Origin: Flavobacterium sp. 1355
Lineage (GTDB): Bacteria > Bacteroidota > Bacteroidia > Flavobacteriales > Flavobacteriaceae
Reading direction: 5' to 3'
Assembly: GCF_017833415.1 (NCBI RefSeq)
Contig: NZ_JAFICC010000007.1
Coordinates: 62,001 to 126,000, forward strand
DNA: 64,000 bases
The notes under the pieces are model-generated. The model was given only the letters and a program-made list of their open reading frames with translations, did not search any database and was not told the DNA's origin. A program made the translations under genes and the position numbers. This document shows positions 24,991 through 32,731 of this stretch, in pieces; position 1 is the first letter of the stretch, and each line of letters opens with the position of its first letter.

Positions 24991-25016
24991 AACCTCCCAA
25001 AACGGGAGGTTTTTTT
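24991..25016 (+). terminator. Attenuator terminator before ilvA
   Basis: ACCTCCC/GGGAGGT stem with loop AAAAC and a run of T, 40 bases after the leader stop and 84 bases before ilvA. Confidence 0.85.
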
Positions 25017-25099
25017 ATTTTAAAAATTAAGTTTTGCCACAGATTAAAGGACTTTCACAGATTTAAAAATTCCTTTGGCAAAAATAAAAAACAACTATT

Positions 25100-26344
25100 A
25101 TGGAATTATTTAATGAAGTACTCGCCGCAAAAAAACATCTGGAAACCGTAGTTGCCGCTACTCCGCTTACTCAAAATCTCAATCTTTCTGATGAATTTCA
25201 AGCCAATATTCTTTTGAAAAGAGAAGACTTGCAAATTGTCAGATCCTATAAAATAAGAGGAGCTTATAACAAAATTTCTTCCTTAACTGAAAAAGAAAAA
25301 GCAAACGGAATTGTTTGTGCAAGTGCCGGAAATCACGCTCAGGGAGTGGCTTATTCCTGCAATTTACTGCATATAAACGGTAAAATTTATATGCCTAAAA
25401 CCACTCCGAAACAAAAGGTAAAACAAGTTCAGCTATTTGGAAAATCTTTTGTTGAAATTGTTTTGACTGGTGACACTTTTGACGATGCTTATGCCTCGGC
25501 AACAGCAGATGCCATTAAAAATCATAAAACGTTTATTCATCCTTTTGATGATATAAAAGTTATTGCCGGCCAGGGAACCGTTGGTTTAGAAATTTTGGAA
25601 ACTTACAAAGAACCTATAGATTATGTTTTCGTTCCGATTGGCGGCGGTGGTCTGGCCTCCGGATTATCTGAAGTTTTTAAGCAACTTAGTCCTAATACCA
25701 AAATAATCGGGGTCGAACCAAAGGGAGCCCCTTCGATGAAAACTTCAATTGACGAAAATAAAAATACTCCACTAAAAACCATTAACAAGTTTGTTGATGG
25801 AGCGGCTGTTAAACAAGTCGGCGATATAACTTTTGAAATCTGCAAACAAACCCTTGAAGATATAATTCTGGTGCCGGAAGGAAAAGTCTGCACAACAATT
25901 TTACGTTTATATAATGAAGAAGCGATGGTTGTAGAACCAGCCGGAGCATTGACAATTGCAGCCTTAGATTTTTATAAAGAAAAAATAAAAGGCAAGAATG
26001 TGGTTTGCATCGTCAGCGGCAGTAATAATGATATCGAAAGGACTGCTGAGATAAAAGAACGTTCGTTACTTTACGAAGGTTTAATGCATTACTTTATGAT
26101 TCAGTTTCCACAACGTCCCGGTGCATTAAAAGAATTTGTAAACAATATTTTAGGCCCTGATGATGACATTACCTATTTTCAGTTTCATAAGAAGAACAAT
26201 CGCGAGGTCGGTTCGGTGGTCGTTGGCTTAGAATTGAAAAATAAGGACGATATTATGTCAATCAAACTGAATATGACCCAAAATGGTTTTGAGTTTCAAT
26301 ACCTAAATGATAATCAGGATTTGTTTACGCAGCTCATTGGGTAA
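25100..26344 (+). CDS. ilvA: Threonine dehydratase, biosynthetic
   Basis: Deaminates threonine to 2-oxobutanoate, the entry to isoleucine synthesis. The PLP-binding Lys lies in VRSYKIRGAYNKI, with SAGNHAQGVAYSCN and the phosphate loop PIGGGGLASGL. The C-terminal part (about 325-410: YFMIQFPQRPGALKEFVNNI onward) is a single ACT-like regulatory domain, so the enzyme is of the 410-residue class, shorter than E. coli IlvA with two such domains. Other ilv genes are not in the window. The Ile-rich leader upstream points to control by isoleucyl-tRNA supply. Confidence 0.95.
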   Translation: MELFNEVLAAKKHLETVVAATPLTQNLNLSDEFQANILLKREDLQIVRSYKIRGAYNKISSLTEKEKANGIVCASAGNHAQGVAYSCNLLHINGKIYMPKTTPKQKVKQVQLFGKSFVEIVLTGDTFDDAYASATADAIKNHKTFIHPFDDIKVIAGQGTVGLEILETYKEPIDYVFVPIGGGGLASGLSEVFKQLSPNTKIIGVEPKGAPSMKTSIDENKNTPLKTINKFVDGAAVKQVGDITFEICKQTLEDIILVPEGKVCTTILRLYNEEAMVVEPAGALTIAALDFYKEKIKGKNVVCIVSGSNNDIERTAEIKERSLLYEGLMHYFMIQFPQRPGALKEFVNNILGPDDDITYFQFHKKNNREVGSVVVGLELKNKDDIMSIKLNMTQNGFEFQYLNDNQDLFTQLIG

Positions 26345-26354
26345 ACACAACACC

Positions 26355-26388
26355 AAAAAAGGCTGTCTGATAGTCCAGACAGCCTTTT
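26355..26388. terminator. Terminator between ilvA and the convergent GH30 gene
   Basis: AAGGCTGTCTG/CAGACAGCCTT stem with an ATAGTC loop between A- and T-runs; usable from both sides. Confidence 0.85.
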
Positions 26389-26425
26389 AAAATCAAATAA
26401 ATTACTAACTAATTATACATTTGAT

Positions 26426-28579
26426 TTATTGTTTGAGCACTTTTTTAGAATAAGTTCCTTTATCATCTTTGATATTCACTATATAAAGTCCTTTTGGCAA
26501 TCTTGAAATTTCGATTTCAGACTGGTTTCCTTTTGTAAAATGTACTGTTCGTTTTAATACACTTTGTCCTGTTAGTGAATAGATCTCAACTTCTCCATCA
26601 CCTTCATGGTTAGTATCAATTTTTAAATAATCATTTGTTTTATTTATAAAAACTGCCATTCCATTTTGATCCTCGCCTTCTAATGTTTTTGATACAGCAT
26701 TTTTTGCAGTAGATTCTACCTGTACCAATTGCCACTGCTGATTTAAATTACCTGTATAAGTCCAAACCTGTATATTTGCACCATTAGCCGTTGAAACATT
26801 TTCTACATCCAATGATTTTCCGCTATTTACATTAATGATCTTATAATAGCCTCCTCCCAAACTCGTAACGGTCCATTTGAATTCATTTGAAGCTGAAAAA
26901 GTTTTTTGCTGTACTTTTAATCCATCACCGGTTCCGTTATTTTCTACTGCCAAATACATTCCTGTTGATTTTACGATGATATAATAATTTCCGTTTCCAT
27001 CAGAAACAAATTTCCAGCGCTGGTTATTTCCTCCTCCATTGGTTATATCATACTGCTGAATTCTGCTTCCGCTTGTGGTTGAATTATCTGCAACATCCAA
27101 TCCTTTATTGCTATTTCTTGAGATTATATTATAATAACCCGGAAGACCTGTAACAGGTGGTGTTCCAGCTCCCCAATTGAATGTTACTGCTGATGATGCA
27201 GGAACGGCATAATTGAATGCTGATGAACCGGAAACGACCTTGATTGTATTTGATGAACCGCCAGAATTGTAAACCACAAGAGCAATTGAACCATCCGGAT
27301 TTTTAAACCCAACTGAAAAAATACTTCCACTTGTGCTCGAAGAGGCAATACGTACGGCTCCGGGTTTTACAAATTTTGAAATTTGTCCAATGATATAATA
27401 AGCTACATTTTTAGTATAAGTAGTACTATTATTAACTGTAATTGCACCTAAGCAGGTACTGCACCCGCCAGGAGTACGTGGCCCTAAACTCGAGTTATTT
27501 GCAGCATTCCATTCCAGGACTGTTTTTGACCAGTTATTTGTACTGCCAATAACAACGTTTTGCATGTGCCAGCCAAAGTCTCCGCTAAAACTTCCGCCAG
27601 AGCCTGTATATTGCTCTGTGAAATAAACATTTTTATTTGTTGCATTGCGTACCGTTGACATAGCTGAAATATTTCCTAAATACAAATGAAACGCTGCTCC
27701 ATCAACATAACCGCTGTTATTTAAAACATCAATCGGATACGCTGTATTGTCGCAGTTATGATCAAAAGCAATGATCTTGATATTGCCATAACCGGCTGCT
27801 GCCATTTGAGGGCCAAGCTGATTATTAATGAAATTTTTTTGCTCTGTAGAATTCATGAGCATACTTGGCTCATTATGCGGATTTTCTGGTTCGTTTTGCG
27901 GTGTGATTCCCCAAATTGAAATTCCTTGCGCCTGCATGGCATCAAAATATTTTACAAAGTATTTTGCATAAGCCGCATAATATTGTGTTTGCAGAGAACC
28001 TCCAATCCATGAATTGTTGGTTTTCATCCAGCGTGGTGCTGACCATGGTGTTGCCAGTATTTTGATATTAGGATTAATCAGTTTTATCTTTTTGATAATG
28101 GGAATTAAATAAGTCAAATCAGGTCCGTTAAGACTAAAATTATTCATATTGGTGTCTCCGGAAGTCTCGTTATAACTATAAGAAGAACTGCTTAAATCAG
28201 AAGCTCCTATACTTATACGTACCACACTGGCATTTAAACCAGTAGTAGGGTTATATAAATCATTCAATAATTGATTTTGCTGCGTTGCAGCCATTCCGCT
28301 TATTACTTCACAGCTTCCTTCAGTAAGTGTATAACCAAACCCATCCATTGTCTGATATGTTGTAGAAGGGTTAATAGTAACTGTTGCAGGATTGGTTCCT
28401 GAATTTGTACCAAAATTTACAGTAGATTGCTGCTGCAGTAATTTGGTCTGGTCTCCGGTTGTTATCCAAGGCGTTACGGTTTGAGCTTTTACTGTTATAG
28501 CAAAAAGCAGCATTATAAAGACTTGTGTCATTATAATTAAATTGTTTTTTTGTGTGGTTGTTTGGGTAGTTTTGTGCAT
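26426..28579 (-). CDS. GH30 glycosidase with ricin-type lectin and T9SS sorting domain
   Basis: A 717-residue secreted enzyme. Signal peptide to about residue 33; GH30 catalytic domain about 45-475 with acid/base Glu230 in TPQNEPENP and nucleophile Glu322 in VYFTEQYTG; a ricin-B-like carbohydrate-binding module about 478-623 with repeated GKSLDV/QQW motifs; a type IX sorting domain about 638-717 ending SRLPKGLYIVNIKDDKG. Known GH30 activities include glucosylceramidase, beta-1,6-glucanase and xylanase; which one is not decided here. The T9SS domain means export to the cell surface or medium. The first in-frame codon at 28588 is TTG; the ATG at 28579 is preferred. Confidence 0.92.
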   Translation of the reverse strand: MHKTTQTTTQKNNLIIMTQVFIMLLFAITVKAQTVTPWITTGDQTKLLQQQSTVNFGTNSGTNPATVTINPSTTYQTMDGFGYTLTEGSCEVISGMAATQQNQLLNDLYNPTTGLNASVVRISIGASDLSSSSYSYNETSGDTNMNNFSLNGPDLTYLIPIIKKIKLINPNIKILATPWSAPRWMKTNNSWIGGSLQTQYYAAYAKYFVKYFDAMQAQGISIWGITPQNEPENPHNEPSMLMNSTEQKNFINNQLGPQMAAAGYGNIKIIAFDHNCDNTAYPIDVLNNSGYVDGAAFHLYLGNISAMSTVRNATNKNVYFTEQYTGSGGSFSGDFGWHMQNVVIGSTNNWSKTVLEWNAANNSSLGPRTPGGCSTCLGAITVNNSTTYTKNVAYYIIGQISKFVKPGAVRIASSSTSGSIFSVGFKNPDGSIALVVYNSGGSSNTIKVVSGSSAFNYAVPASSAVTFNWGAGTPPVTGLPGYYNIISRNSNKGLDVADNSTTSGSRIQQYDITNGGGNNQRWKFVSDGNGNYYIIVKSTGMYLAVENNGTGDGLKVQQKTFSASNEFKWTVTSLGGGYYKIINVNSGKSLDVENVSTANGANIQVWTYTGNLNQQWQLVQVESTAKNAVSKTLEGEDQNGMAVFINKTNDYLKIDTNHEGDGEVEIYSLTGQSVLKRTVHFTKGNQSEIEISRLPKGLYIVNIKDDKGTYSKKVLKQ

Positions 28580-28962
28580 AGTTTTCAAGTTTTTAAAAAT
28601 TAAATATTTGTCATTTTTTAAGATTAATTTTATTAATTACACTCAAAATTATGTTAATTTTAATCAATATCATATTTTAATACCTTTACAAAAACACATC
28701 AAAAAAGATATAAAACCTTACAAAAACTTATCGTATAAAAAATTAAATAGCTAATAATCAAATCATTAACATAAAAACACTATTAATTAAAAGTAAATAA
28801 ATTCACAAAACTACTTCCACACCTGAATTTTATTAAGACTTATTGTTTATGTCATGTATTTAAGACAGATTACAAATTAAAAATTGTTGTTAAATGATAA
28901 ATATCAGAAAGTAAAACTTCGGTTATATTGTATTTTTGTAATTCAATTATATACTTGAAAAA
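28580..28962. other. 383-base divergent intergenic region, very AT-rich
   Basis: Separates the GH30 gene from the globin gene. It holds the globin -7 element (28931-28938) and a minus-strand TAGTTTTG (28806-28813) that could serve the GH30 gene through a leader of about 225 bases. No open frame or repeat of note. Confidence 0.4.
28931..28938 (+). promoter_or_regulatory. -7 promoter element for the truncated haemoglobin
   Basis: TATTTTTG matches TAnnTTTG, 24 bases before the ATG. Confidence 0.45.
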
Positions 28963-29376
28963 ATGGCAATCAGGGACATTTCTACTATAGAAGACATAAA
29001 ACAAATGGTAAACAGTTTTTATGAAAACGTGAGAAAAGACGATCTTATTGGTCCGATTTTTAATGATAAATTACAGGATCGCTGGGAACCACATTTGCAA
29101 AAAATGTACAATTTTTGGCAGACCATTTTATTTGATGTACGTGCCTATTCGGGAACTCCTTTTCCGCCACATAAGCAATTGCCAGTTGACAAAACGCACT
29201 TTGACCGTTGGATCAGTATTTTTAATACTACTATTGATTCTCAATTTGAAGGTCCTGTTACCGAAGAAGCCAAAATGCGGGCAACCAATATGGCGTTTAT
29301 GTTTAGCCATAAAATTGAGTATTTCAGAAATGCTGAAAATGAATTAAAAAATCAAATCGGTAATCTTAAAAAATAA
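28963..29376 (+). CDS. Group III truncated haemoglobin
   Basis: A 137-residue 2-on-2 globin. The proximal haem ligand is His79 in KTHFDRW; the group III pattern FYENVRKDDLIGPIFND and WQTILFDVRAYSGTPFPPH is clear. Proteins of this group bind O2 and ligands such as NO or peroxide; the role is not settled. The gene is monocistronic with its own promoter. Confidence 0.94.
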   Translation: MAIRDISTIEDIKQMVNSFYENVRKDDLIGPIFNDKLQDRWEPHLQKMYNFWQTILFDVRAYSGTPFPPHKQLPVDKTHFDRWISIFNTTIDSQFEGPVTEEAKMRATNMAFMFSHKIEYFRNAENELKNQIGNLKK

Positions 29377-29464
29377 TTGACCAGGCACAACTGTTTTCTC
29401 GTTTAATTAAATAAATTTGATTAGCTAAAAGCAAAAAATACCATAAACTGATCAATAATTAATT

Positions 29465-29911
29465 ATGAAGAAAATAATCTTGTCTTTCTTAATCTGCCTG
29501 TCTTTTTTAAACCACTTAAATGCCCAATCACAAGCTCCCATTTCAAATTTATATAAAGGAACTGTTGACGGAAAAACACCCGTTACTGTTTATATAAAAA
29601 CAGAAGAAAACCAATGTACAGCCGATTTAATGTACACAGCAATGTATCGATACAATAAATCGAATAACTGGATTCAGCTTGACATTACTCAAAACACCAA
29701 AAAAGAAAACCAGTTTATATTAGTAGAACATGGTTTTAGCGGTGTTTTAATGTTATCTAAAACAGGAAATACTTTTACCGGTTTATGGATCAGCCCTGAT
29801 ACTAAAAAACAATTGAAGGTAGAATTGAAAGAAGTTCCAATGAATGCAAAAGATATTAAAAAATACGAGGAGACAATGGATAAGGTTAATTACAATAATA
29901 ATGATTGTTAA
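29465..29911 (+). CDS. Secreted protein of unknown function
   Basis: A 148-residue exported protein (MKKIILSFLICLSFLNHLNAQ). The mature part is beta-rich (LYKGTVDGKTPVTVYIKTEE, GVLMLSKTGNTFTGLWIS) and resembles small lipocalin-like or avidin-like barrels that report on a ligand, but I cannot assign a family. Two Cys (in NQCTADL and at the C-terminus) may form a disulfide. A TAAATTTG element (29412-29419) lies 45 bases upstream. Confidence 0.6.
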   Translation: MKKIILSFLICLSFLNHLNAQSQAPISNLYKGTVDGKTPVTVYIKTEENQCTADLMYTAMYRYNKSNNWIQLDITQNTKKENQFILVEHGFSGVLMLSKTGNTFTGLWISPDTKKQLKVELKEVPMNAKDIKKYEETMDKVNYNNNDC

Positions 29912-30037
29912 TTTCCTTTGGAGCAAAATCTATAAAAACGCAATAAAATATACTTTCAGATAAAAATATTGTGATGAATGATAAAATACAGGCTCATAAA
30001 TTCGTAATTTTACATTTTAATCTACAACGTTTTCGAA

Positions 30038-31804
30038 ATGAATTCAAATATTGAAACAAATCCGTTATTAGACCGATTGCCAAAACATTTAAAGCAATTT
30101 ATTAAACCTCAGGATTATAGCGATTACACACCTATTAATCAAGCGGTTTGGCGATATGTGATGCGTAAAAATGTTGATTATTTATCTAAAGTTGCTCATC
30201 ATTCTTATCTGGATGGATTAAAGAAAACCGGAATTGAAATTGATTCTATTCCGAGTATGTACGGCATGAACCGAATTCTGACTGAAATTGGCTGGGCTGC
30301 TGTTGCCGTTGACGGGTTTATTCCGCCAAATGCATTTATGGAGTTTCAGGCTTATAATGTTTTGGTTATTGCCTCAGACATCAGACAATTAGAACATATT
30401 GAATATACGCCTGCGCCAGATATTATTCACGAAGGTGCCGGCCACGCTCCTATTATTGCAAACCCGGAATATGCTGAATATTTGAGGCGTTTTGGCGAAA
30501 TTGGCTGTAAAGCGATTTCTTCGCACAAGGATTATCAAATGTACGAGGCGATTCGTCTGCTTTCTATTTTAAAGGAAGCTGAAGATACGCCACAGGAAAA
30601 AATCAATGAAGCCGAAAAAGCGGTCGCCGATTTACAAAATGATATGGGTGAACTTTCTGAAATGGCACAAATTAGAAACCTGCATTGGTGGACAGTTGAA
30701 TATGGCTTAATCGGAACGGTTGAAGATCCAAAAATTTACGGAGCAGGATTGCTTTCTTCTATTGGAGAGAGTGCCTGGTGCATGACAGATAATGTAAAGA
30801 AAATCCCTTATGATATCTCGGCTGCAAACCAGAATTTTGACATCACACAATTGCAGCCTCAATTGTATGTTACGCCAACTTTTTCGTATTTAAGTTTGAT
30901 TTTAGAAGAATTTGCCAATAAAATGGCTTTAAGAACCGGAGGCCTTTCGGGGATTAAAAAACTAATTCAATCGAATGCTTTAGGAACAATTGAATTGAGT
31001 ACTGGTTTACAAATTTCAGGTGTATTTACAAATGTTATTGAAGAAGAAGGAAAACCCGTTTACATTCAGACAACCGGAAAAACGGCTCTTTCTTACCGCG
31101 AAAAAGAATTAGTCGGTCACGGAACTTTGACACATCCTCATGGGTTTGGAAGCCCGATTGGAAAACTAAAGGGGTTCAATTTAGCGATCGAAGACATGAG
31201 CCCAAAAGATTTGCAGGCTTACAGCATTGTTGAAAATGAAACTGTAAAACTGGAGTTTGAGGGTAACATTATTGTTGAAGGTGAAATCATTACAGGTTCT
31301 AGAAATTTACACGGAGAAATTATCCTGATTAGTTTTAGAAATTGCACCGTTACGCATGGCGAAACAATTTTGTTTCAGCCAGACTGGGGAAATTACGATA
31401 TGGCAATTGGTAAAAAAGTAGTTTCTGCTTTTTCGGGTCCGGCTGATGTGAATAGTTTTGATTTGATTAATATTGTTCCGACTACTACAACCATAAAGGC
31501 AAAACATTTTGAGGAACGTGATGATTTGGAATCTTTGTATGCAAAAGTCAGAGACATCAGAAATAATAAAGATTCTAAAACAGAGCTTACAACTATATTT
31601 GAAAAACTACAAAAAAATCATTCTAATGACTGGTTACTGGCTGTTGAAATTGCTGAACTTTTAAAAGATTCTAATGAAAAACAGTTGCTTCAGGAAGTTC
31701 TTGTTTATTTGGATAAAATGAAAGAAAAACGTCCCGAAGTATCACATCTGATTTCTGGAGGATTAGATTTGATTTTTGATAACTCTTTGCCACAAAGGCA
31801 CTAA
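30038..31804 (+). CDS. Biopterin-dependent aromatic amino acid hydroxylase, extended form
   Basis: Iron- and pterin-dependent hydroxylase, most likely phenylalanine 4-monooxygenase. The iron ligands are His131 and His136 in HEGAGHAP and Glu221 in WWTVEYGLIG; the pterin-site block GLLSSIGESAWC follows. The catalytic domain ends near residue 310, but the protein has 588 residues: an extra 270 or so, beta-rich at first (ELSTGLQISGVFTNVIEEEG) and helical at the end, with no recognised family. Plain bacterial enzymes have about 260-300 residues. No pterin-recycling gene is adjacent. The last codons lie in a dispersed CACAAAGGCACTAAG-type repeat. Confidence 0.88.
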   Translation: MNSNIETNPLLDRLPKHLKQFIKPQDYSDYTPINQAVWRYVMRKNVDYLSKVAHHSYLDGLKKTGIEIDSIPSMYGMNRILTEIGWAAVAVDGFIPPNAFMEFQAYNVLVIASDIRQLEHIEYTPAPDIIHEGAGHAPIIANPEYAEYLRRFGEIGCKAISSHKDYQMYEAIRLLSILKEAEDTPQEKINEAEKAVADLQNDMGELSEMAQIRNLHWWTVEYGLIGTVEDPKIYGAGLLSSIGESAWCMTDNVKKIPYDISAANQNFDITQLQPQLYVTPTFSYLSLILEEFANKMALRTGGLSGIKKLIQSNALGTIELSTGLQISGVFTNVIEEEGKPVYIQTTGKTALSYREKELVGHGTLTHPHGFGSPIGKLKGFNLAIEDMSPKDLQAYSIVENETVKLEFEGNIIVEGEIITGSRNLHGEIILISFRNCTVTHGETILFQPDWGNYDMAIGKKVVSAFSGPADVNSFDLINIVPTTTTIKAKHFEERDDLESLYAKVRDIRNNKDSKTELTTIFEKLQKNHSNDWLLAVEIAELLKDSNEKQLLQEVLVYLDKMKEKRPEVSHLISGGLDLIFDNSLPQRH

Positions 31805-31829
31805 GATACAAAGTTTTTTTACTGCTTTT

Positions 31830-31922
31830 GCCATCCTGAGGAACGAAGGATCACACATGTAATTCGACAAAGAAGCGAATTTCTGCACGGATATTCTGTG
31901 ATCCTTCGTTCCTCAGGATGAC
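31830..31922. repeat. REP-like palindromic element, GTCATCC family, copy 2
   Basis: CCATCCTGAGGAACGAAGGA on the left and TCCTTCGTTCCTCAGGATG on the right, followed by AC. Its terminal arms match the copy at 10117-10212 nearly base for base, while the centre differs. It lies between two convergent genes. Confidence 0.8.
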
Positions 31923-31971
31923 AAAACTACGAACGAACTCAATACCTTTGAATCTCTGAACCTCAAAAAAA

Positions 31972-32598
31972 TCACAACTTTAAATCTTCATTAAAATCGG
32001 TATCAGATTCTATTGTTTTTCCCTTGTATTGTAATTTCCAGCCCATTGAATTTGTCAGAATCAAAATCTTAGACAATTCACTTATTAATCTGTTTTGGGC
32101 ATTTGTTTTAAGGGAGGATTTTTCGATTTTTTTTGCCAGATTGGCTTTTACCGATTTGTTGATTTTATTGTAATCATCTCCTGTAAACGGATTTAGTTTA
32201 CTTTGCTCAACATCATAAAACTGAATATCAGGATTGATTTTTATTTCTTCTTTTGGAATATTTAAAATCGTTATCGTTTTATTTTTTTCATCAATATCGT
32301 ATTTCATTTGATGCAGATCGTAGGCAACAGTAACATTTGCATTTACAACAATCAGCGCTTTCTTTTCAAAAGAAATCATGTCCATTAAATATTTCTGCTG
32401 ATTCTTATAGGTTATCACTTCAGAGAAATTCCCTTCGGTTACTACCAATTTTCCAACGTTCAAAATCTGCTGTTGAATTAAGTTGGTATTATAATCAATT
32501 GAGTCGTCATCTTTTTTGAATTCGCAGTATTTAAAAGCGAGAACAATTAGTAAAACAATAACACCGACCCCTATAATTCTTTTGATTAAGTTCTGCAT
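31972..32598 (-). CDS. DUF4230 membrane-anchored protein
   Basis: A 208-residue protein with one N-terminal membrane segment (IIGVGVIVLLIVLAFKYC) and an extracytoplasmic domain of the DUF4230 type (GKLVVTEGNFSEVITYKNQQ, KKALIVVNANVTVAYDLHQM, ITILNIPKEEIKINPDIQFY). The family is common in Bacteroidota and of unknown function, with a fold similar to membrane-bound prohibitin-like domains possible but unproven. It lies downstream of the tamB-tamL unit on the same strand. Confidence 0.82.
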   Translation of the reverse strand: MQNLIKRIIGVGVIVLLIVLAFKYCEFKKDDDSIDYNTNLIQQQILNVGKLVVTEGNFSEVITYKNQQKYLMDMISFEKKALIVVNANVTVAYDLHQMKYDIDEKNKTITILNIPKEEIKINPDIQFYDVEQSKLNPFTGDDYNKINKSVKANLAKKIEKSSLKTNAQNRLISELSKILILTNSMGWKLQYKGKTIESDTDFNEDLKL

Positions 32599-32731
32599 TC
32601 CTGTAAAATATTTAGGCCAATTTACTTCTTTTTTTAGTTTTTTCCGCCACGAATTTTCGTTAATCTCAACTTTGTGTTATTGATTAATTTCGCAAATCAA
32701 AAAATTCATGTAATCGTAAAAAAAAACAAAA

